Shown in pieces: positions 57,422-64,000 of a stretch of DNA of 64,000 nt. Position 1 is the stretch's first letter. Each line of letters begins with the position of its first letter. A model generated the notes under the pieces. That model was not told the DNA's origin, did not search any database, and saw nothing but the letters and a program-made list of their open reading frames with translations. Origin of the DNA: Paratinospora sagittata (Eukaryota > Streptophyta > Magnoliopsida > Ranunculales > Menispermaceae); NCBI GenBank assembly GCA_035771175.1, contig CM069597.1, forward strand, positions 14,853,001-14,917,000. Direction: 5' to 3'. Position numbers and translations under genes: made by a program.

Positions 57422-58926
57422 AACAACACGCAAACCGCAAGCGAACGGTTGCCAAGTTATAATATATTCCAATGAGAAATCGGGTATCGTCCTCAGGGAT
57501 ATTTACTACACTATCTACCGCGTTTTAACCCTAATTTTATCTAAAAAACCAATTTCGAATGATTGAGTAATTAAAAGCAATAACTAAAACAACTAAGTAT
57601 GAAATCAACAATGCAAATAAAATTGAATAGAAAAATCAATCGGAGAATATACTAGAGGTTCGATGTCACCTCACTCTCAATGATGTCTTATATATATTAT
57701 TAAATCAATTTCTTAGCTTACAAGTCGGAATTCTTAATGTTTCTAATTCTCTCTTTTGAAGCAGAACTAGAGCATATTATCATTGTGTTGATTTAACTCT
57801 TTCGATGAAAACCTACACAACGGTAATTCATTAAGATCTATGATTTCCACTTAATGACTTCAAAGGTTCTCGATCTCTTTTTGAGTCTTACGATAGCCTA
57901 GGTTATATTTCCCAGATTTGAACCCAAGGTACCCTCTTTTGGAGCATCTACCTCGAATCTATGATCATCTAATCCGTGATCAGGGGATTAAACGCATTAT
58001 ACTTAGAGAAATATAAATAAACTACAGAACTTTATTAACAATAATTTAAATCATAAAAGCTAAGGCAGTCTTGAGTTTGGATCAATCTACACCTCTAGAA
58101 AGAGGTTTAGTTCATAACTAAAGAAATAAAAACGGTAAACAATGGTTCAAACATGAATGAGAATAAAGGAAAGCAAACTAGAAAGTGTAAAAGTTGTCAA
58201 TGTTCTTCAATGTAGATCTTCTCTTCCACCTCACTCCAATGGCAAAACTTCGTTCTCTACTCTATTCCAATATGTTCATCTCAACAAACCCTTTCTTTTG
58301 ATATATAATAAGCCCTCTTTTGTCGTGTGTAAAAATTTGAAAGTCCCGAAATTCCCCAAATTCCAAGTTGTTAAAACACAACTAAAAACACCTTTAGTGC
58401 CTCGGCGCTCCGATAAGTTTCTAGCACCAAGGTGAGCGTCGTGGGCCTGTGTTAAATACCTCTAGGCGCCGTGATGAGCGTCGCGGCGCCCAAAGCCATC
58501 TCTTGAACCTAGCGCCACGATGAGCGCCGCGGCACCCAGAGACTGGGTCGTGCTCATTCTGTGGACTTAGCCATTTTTCTGTTCCGCTTGACTTCCTTCT
58601 TGTCGACTTCACCAATTTTCTTCTACTTTTTGACTTGGGTTCTTCGTGAGACATCATCTAGGCTTCTCATATGTTATGTTCACCATTCATGTTCTCTTCC
58701 ACAGATCAAAATACCTACATAACAATGCAAAGCGAGTAATTAAAACACTCGAAGCATAAATTGATCAAACATATAAATTAACAAACCAAAATAATGCATA
58801 AAAACCATTTTATTCCTAAACTAACAAATGAATCAAAACTAACATAAACACACTAAAATAATGTCTAAATCATCCTAAAACACACCTAAAATATGCTATA
58901 AATCTTATCTAAATATGTAACTATCA
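57422..58926 (-). repeat. Athila-like LTR inserted in element H gag (- strand, about 1.5 kb)
   Basis: Minus strand starts TGATAGTTACATATTTAG at 58926 and runs to GCGGTTTGCGTGTTG near 57422. GC-rich islands lie at 58395-58545 and the GAGTTAAATCAACACAATG region near 57780. The far end is not a clean CA and I see no target duplication. With gag on both sides, a solo LTR insertion is the likely origin. Confidence 0.72.
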
Positions 58927-60171
58927 CAATTGGAAAATTTCTTCAAAAGATTTCTTCAAAAGATTTTCCCACTGGCAAAGATAGCTCAACTACGGGTAGA
59001 GATTGGTAAGTTTAAACAATTGGACACTGAGTCACTCTATGACGCGTGGGAAAAATTTAAGGAGTTGTTGAGGAAGTGTCCACAACACGGCTCTCAAGTG
59101 TGGATGCAACTTCAGATATTTTACAATGGGATAACAGTTTCGACATATACTTTGGTAGATGTCGCGTCTGGTGGCACTATAATGAGCAAGATGGTTGAGG
59201 GAGCTCTCAACTTATTGGAAGAGATGGCTTCCAACACATATGAAGCTCCTAGTGAGAGATCCTTGGTGAAAAAGATTGCCGGAGTGCTTGAGCTTGATCC
59301 AATGACTGCAATTTCGGCACAACTATCTACACTATCTAATCAAATAGCTTCGCTACAAGGTGCACAAACTTCCATTGAGAAAGTAGAGGCAGCTAGCATG
59401 GGATATTCAAGTGGAGAGACCCAAGCAAATTACTTGAATAACCAGGAATACAACTATAGGACCAATGCTCAAGTCGTAAACCAATACCATCCGGGGGTTA
59501 GGAATCATGAAATTTTTTCCTATTCTAATAATAGAAACGTGTTGCAACCACCGGGGTTTCAGAATCAAGTCCAAGAAAAGAAATCAAGTTTGGAAGAGGC
59601 AAGGACCAACTTTCTTAATGACTCAAACAAGAGGTTCACCAAGAATGAAACAAAGTTGGATGAATTGGCGGCTTACATGGCTAATCAAATGAGTTCCATG
59701 AGTCAAGTGATAACTCAAGTGAGCAACTTGGGTGCTTCCGTTAAGAACTTGGAGACTCAAATTGGGCAAGTGGCTACACAAATGAGTGCACAACAGAGCA
59801 ACAACACTTTTTCTAGCAACATTCAAGTGAACCCAAAGGAGCAATGTATGGCCGTCAAAATGAGAAGTGGTAAAGAAGTTGAAACTGCTTCTACACCATC
59901 TATTCTCTCTTCATCATCACCTATGCAAGGAGAAGTACAAGAGGAGAAAAGTTTGAATAATAGCAAAGATAGTGTCATTGAGAAAGAGAAAGAGGCGAAG
60001 AAGAATGACTATGTTCCAGGCCGTATCACTTTTTTGGACAACCCGCCTATTCTTAAACCTCCCTTGCCCTTTCCCCAACGTTTTGCAAAGAAGAAGCTGG
60101 ATGATCAATTTGCAAAATTCTTAGACATTTTCAAGAAAATTCACATCAACATTCCTTTTGAAGATGCCTAA
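58927..60171 (+). pseudogene. Element H gag, main part
   Basis: Open for 413 codons from the start at 58930, but the true N-terminus is the piece at 57372. The Retrotrans_gag domain covers about residues 1-110: FKRFLQKIFPLAKIAQLR, FKQLDTESLYDAWEKFKELL, WMQLQIFYNGITVSTYTLVD and ASGGTIMSK. Then Gln/Asn-rich sequence, a coiled coil (about 235-290: NETKLDELAAYMANQMSSMS), and a C-terminal YVPGRITFLDNPPILKPPLPFPQRF typical of Athila gag. Stop at 60169-60171 (after IPFEDA). A 15-base tandem duplication (TTCTTCAAAAGATTT) lies at the left edge, near 58941. No zinc knuckle seen. Confidence 0.83.
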
Positions 60172-60239
60172 TTGCGCAAGATTCATGATGGATGTGATAA
60201 TGGAAAAGAGAAAGTTAGAATCTGCCCTAGAAACTCAAG

Positions 60240-60959
60240 GATCCAGGGAGTTTTACTATTCCTTGTGTCATTGGTTCTTCTTATTTTGATAATGTGTTAT
60301 GTGATTTAGGCACTACTATTAACTTAATGCCTCTGTACATTTTCAGGAAGCTTGGACTTGGTGAGGTGAAGCCCACCACAATCTCATTGCAACTGGCGGA
60401 CCGATCAATCACCTATCCTTGGGGGAATATAGAAGATGTACTTGTGAAGGTGTACAAATTCATCTTCCCGGAGGATTTTGTAGTACTGGATATAGAAGAG
60501 GAGGGAGATGTTCCTCTTATCCTTGGAAGATCGTTCCTTGCCACCGGGAGAGCTTTGATAGACGTGGGGCTTGGTGAGCTTACTTTGAGGGTGAACGAAG
60601 AAAAAGTGATGTTCAACATTTATAATACACCCAAAGCTCTTGAAAAGAAGAATAGTTGCCACCGGATAGATGTGAAGGGAAGAAGTGTCTGTTCTCTCAA
60701 GGCTATTGATAAGCCTCCAAAGAACGATGCCTTGGAGTGCTATGAGGAGAATTTTGAGAGTTTAGATTACCTACCTCCCTTCATGTGGACGGACCCCTAT
60801 TGGCTACCACATGCAGAAGACGAAAAATTGCACCATCATTTAGGGGAGGTCAAGCATAAAAATGGCTATCTCCTTTGGGCTAAGAGGAAGTGGTTAAAGG
60901 AATACTTCGACAGGGATCCAACAAATGTCAAGGCGGTGCTTCCTGATGAGCCACCTTGA
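60240..60959 (+). pseudogene. Element H aspartic protease and C-terminal extension
   Basis: Retropepsin-like domain of the Athila kind: FTIPCVIGSSYFDNVLCDLG, where DLG takes the place of the catalytic DTG/DSG, then INLMPLYIFRKLGLGE, LQLADRSITYPWG, FVVLDIEEEGDVPLILGRSF and TGRALIDVGLGELTLRV. The upstream link to gag (60172-60240) is broken by stops and a frameshift. After the protease comes a region rich in charged residues ending VKAVLPDEPP at 60959. Reverse transcriptase, normally next, is absent. Confidence 0.82.
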
Positions 60960-62651
60960 TGAGAAAAGAGAAAGTTGGGCTGACAACTGTAAACCAAGCA
61001 CTGGATGGGAGGCAACCCATCGATTTTGGAGTTCTATTATTTCTTTTGCTTTATGTTTTTAGTCATTGTAGTATAGGAATTAAATTTCGTGCATTGACAG
61101 ATTTGTTTACTTGTCCTTTCTAGGTTCTAAAGCAATTTTGGAGGTCTTCGTGGAGCTTTTCGGAGAGATGAATGACATGCATTATGTTGCATCAGGGGTT
61201 TTTGCTAAACTCTCGTCTTTTGTATTCGCCTCTGTTTTTCTTAGTCTTTCTTTGTTTATTTCAAGCATTGAGGACAATGCTTGCTTTAAGTTTGGGGGGA
61301 GAGTTTTGAATTTCATTTCTGTCACGGTATGTTAGTTGAGTATGCATTAGTTTAGGTTAGGTAGTCACATTATGTTACAACTTTAGACTTACTTATTGAT
61401 GGCCAATTACACGAGAACACTTCAGATATATGAAACTATAGGGGAATGTGGAGAGTTACCTATACGTCTGTGTGCTTGATCCAACTTTTCGCTAGGAATA
61501 TTTAGAGAGACTTAACCATTTGTACATGGTTCTGATCGCTAGATTATGATTGTTTGAAATGGACCTTTGCTTGCTAAGTCATATCTTAGATATCTAGGAT
61601 TCTAGAACAAGTTTGATCACCACTTGAGGTGAAATCCTAGAAAACACACTATGAGGAAAATGATTTAGGCCATGTTTGGAAATGTTAAGCCAAATAGCCT
61701 ACCTTTCTTTTGATTGTATTCATAGTACCCAGTTTGAGCTAAATGTCTTTTCTTTGTTACCTATGCATTATGAACATTAAGCTTTATCTGTATAAATTGC
61801 TTGTTTCAACCTATGTACCTTATACACTTTGATCATGTGGGAGTGTTATTATTTGGAAGGAAGAACAATGGGAAAAAAATAAAAATAAAAAATAAAAATA
61901 AAGAAAAAAAAAGACTTGAGAGGTTTGCTAATGAGTTCTATTGAAAAAGAAAAGAAGAAACAGGGTGTTACACTTACGTGTTGAAAAGAAATAAGTTTTA
62001 GGGTGTAGCATTCATATTCCAAAAAAAAAAAAGAAAACAAATGAATGAGGATTGAATGAAAGAAAAAGTTTAATATTTGAGAAGATATATGTGTTGAAAA
62101 GAGGTTTTGGTTTCAATTGTAATGTAGAGGATGTTAGTAATTGATCAAAGTGTTTAGGGTGTTTTGAGCTACAATGTTTCCTATTTTTCCCTACCTTTGA
62201 GCCTTGGCCTTTCATTACAACCTATGAAAGACCTACTAATTCTGAATGGTGTGTGATCTACATTAGTGGGGAGTGGTGTAAAAGACTTGCTTATGGAATT
62301 CCAACCTAAAAATATATATTTCGAGATCTCTTACTTAACACTTGCTTGCACTTGTTCATGACTTGCATGATTAGTTTGATGTGATTAGCTATGTACTTAT
62401 GTGTGAAAGAATCAAAAACAAAACTTGGTGAGAGTTGTGTTGAAATTCTAGACAAATTTATACTCTTGAAGTTCTTCCTAGAATTGAATGTTCTTTTTGG
62501 TGTAATCTTAGAGGTCATATATGTGTTTACAATGTTGAGTTAAGATTCTATTTGTGCGACAATGTGACTTTAGAAGGGTTGTGTTAATCATTAATTTTAG
62601 TTTTGTTTTCCCTTTGTTCAGGACAATCAAAATTCTAAGTTTGGGGGTATT
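60960..62651 (+). other. Element H noncoding spacer and polypurine tract
   Basis: Begins with GCACTGGATGGGAGGCAACCC (60999), a motif conserved in plant Athila-related and gag-only elements, then about 1.6 kb without domains. GCATTGAGGACAATGC (61265), A-rich stretches at 61875-62040, and TTGATCAAAGTGTTTAGGG (62142) match element G's spacer. The purine tract TTTGGGGGTATT lies at 62640-62651, directly before the 3' LTR. Confidence 0.75.
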
Positions 62652-64000
62652 TGATAGTTGCATATTTAGATAGGTTGTAGAGTATGTTTTAGAACATTTC
62701 ATCCATTAGTTTGATGTGTTTATGTTAGTTTTGATGCATATGTTAGTTTAGGATTAATTAGGCTTTAATGCAATATTTTGGTTTATTAGTTAATAATTTG
62801 ACTCATTTTATGGTTGAGTGTGTTATGGATTTGATTTGATTTGTTTTGTAAGGTATTTAGATGTGTTAGTCAAGGTTTTGGATAATGAAAACATGTACAA
62901 GAAGTTGCCAAGGAGAAACATGAAGAACCCAAGTCAAAGCGGAGTGAAAATGGCTAAGTTCACAAAACAAGGTGCACAAACAACTTTCTAGGCGCCGCTG
63001 CGTTAAAGAAAAAACAACATTCTGGGGGCCGCGGCGCCCATCACAACGCTGTTGGGTTACCAAATCTTCGGGATTTTTGTAATGTTAGTAGTTTTTCTCT
63101 TACACTTTCTAATTTCGATTCTAGATGACAAAGGGGATATTATATATCGATTTTTAAGGTTTTTCAAGGGAGGAGGACTGGAGAAGACAAGGAGACAGCT
63201 AGAAGTGAAGGAACGCGAAGATTCAAAGTTGTAAACAAGGAAGAAGATTAAAGTTCTAGGATTTTCTAGTTTGCTATTCATGTCTACTTTTGAGTTTTTC
63301 TTCATATTTTGTGTTATTTTTATCCAAGCTATGAACTAAGCGTACTTTCTAGAGAGGAGATGGATCCTAACATGAATATTATGGTTTGATTTTAGATTAT
63401 GTTTATTATCAATGAAATTTTTAGGTTTATTCATAATTTCATATGCTTAATGCTTTTGGTTTCTTGGTCACAAATTGAATGAATTTAGACTTAGAAGGTG
63501 GCACTCGAGAGAGAGTTTTTTTTACGCTGGAAAAAGGGGATTATGATATGAAATTGTTGTAGAATCGAGAGGTTTACAAAGTTTCATGAAGTTGTAGGAG
63601 AATCACTAAGTTTAATGGGTTGTTGAGAATACGGGTTTTATCGAAAGATCGAATCTTGTTCTTGATGATACATTCTAATTCGGCACTCAAGAGAAGGAAT
63701 TAGAGACGTGAGGATTTTGACTTATAGATTAGGAAATTGATTTGATAACAAGCATGTCTAAATTACATAATTGAAGGTTAGGTGAAGTTGATTCTCTAGA
63801 GTTTTTGCATATATTAATATTTTTGCACAGTTTATTCGTTTGATTAAATTTATTTGCTATTTAAATACTCGAAATTCTACAATTTGATTCACTAGATAAA
63901 GTTAAAGATTAGTGAACACGGTAATTGTTGAGGTAAACAATACTAAAGGATGACAACCCGATCTTCATCGATTATTAATAATATTTGATATCGTATACTT
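62652..64000 (+). repeat. Element H 3' LTR (truncated by window end)
   Basis: Starts TGATAGTTGCATATTTAG and collinear with the 5' LTR up to CGTATACTT at 64000; by comparison about 20-90 bases remain outside. GC-rich island at 62988-63052. The LTR pair differs at scattered sites. Confidence 0.87.

Larger units (their letters stand above)
42867..64000 (+). mobile_element. Element H: Athila-like Ty3/gypsy element (+ strand), running past the window end
   Basis: Parts: 5' LTR (42867-43000 plus 55956-57267, split by element C), Asp-tRNA primer site 57274-57291, gag (57372-57421 plus 58927-60171, split by another LTR), protease (about 60240-60959), spacer, purine tract, 3' LTR from 62652. No RT, RNase H or integrase. 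The candidate left target duplication is GTAAG (42862-42866), inside element G; the right copy is outside the window. H carries gag and protease only, so it looks non-autonomous. Confidence 0.82.

Noticed and set aside
61849..62215. Phe-rich minus-strand frames in element H spacer
   Set aside because: Translation of A-rich tracts; no domain.

Overview
The window is plant nuclear DNA, most likely from a eudicot. It is AT-rich and almost entirely built of long-terminal-repeat (LTR) retrotransposons with plant-type primer sites (initiator-Met and Asp tRNA). I see one intact cellular gene, a two-exon phytocyanin (blue copper protein) at 30.07-30.80 kb. I see no rRNA, functional tRNA, CRISPR or bacterial-type gene.

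Layout. 1-6.1 kb: element A, a Ty1/copia element of Sirevirus type (+), inserted in the LTR of element D. 6.1-10.2 kb: element D (-). 11.7-17.3 kb: element E (+). D and E are inverted copies of a family that has Sirevirus LTRs but carries one long non-pol reading frame. A Ty3/gypsy-type LTR lies between them. 17.3-18.7 kb: remnant F (-), an RT/RNase H fragment; a copia gag fragment follows, split by element B. 19.2-26.8 kb: element B, a full-length Sirevirus-type element (-) with both LTRs and a 5-bp target duplication, internally deleted for protease and integrase. 26.8-32.3 kb: a gene island with a 5'-truncated LINE, the phytocyanin, a hairpin and a MITE. 32.3-36.5 kb: an Athila-like LTR (I) split by a solo Sirevirus-type LTR (J). 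36.5-39.4 kb: gypsy-type LTR remnants. 39.4-42.9 kb: the 3' end of Athila-like element G (-). 42.9-64 kb: Athila-like element H (+), with Sirevirus element C (-, 13 kb) inserted in its 5' LTR. C itself carries a foldback insertion and a solo gypsy LTR, and H's gag is split by another Athila-like LTR.

The copia elements show the Sirevirus marks: long LTRs near 2 kb, several polypurine tracts before the 3' LTR, an initiator-Met primer site and a gag with zinc knuckles and a coiled coil. All gag and pol frames are broken. H and G go from aspartic protease straight into a long noncoding spacer, so they look non-autonomous.

The most unusual signals are these. (1) Two hairpin arrays lie inside every Sirevirus-type LTR; one has a nearly constant loop core (CCCGTAA) between stems that change sequence but stay paired. 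(2) D and E share a reading frame of about 1,000 codons and have no pol. (3) A foldback insertion carries a tRNA-like module. Boundaries were read by eye; where I give a target-site duplication the ends are firm, elsewhere they are approximate.
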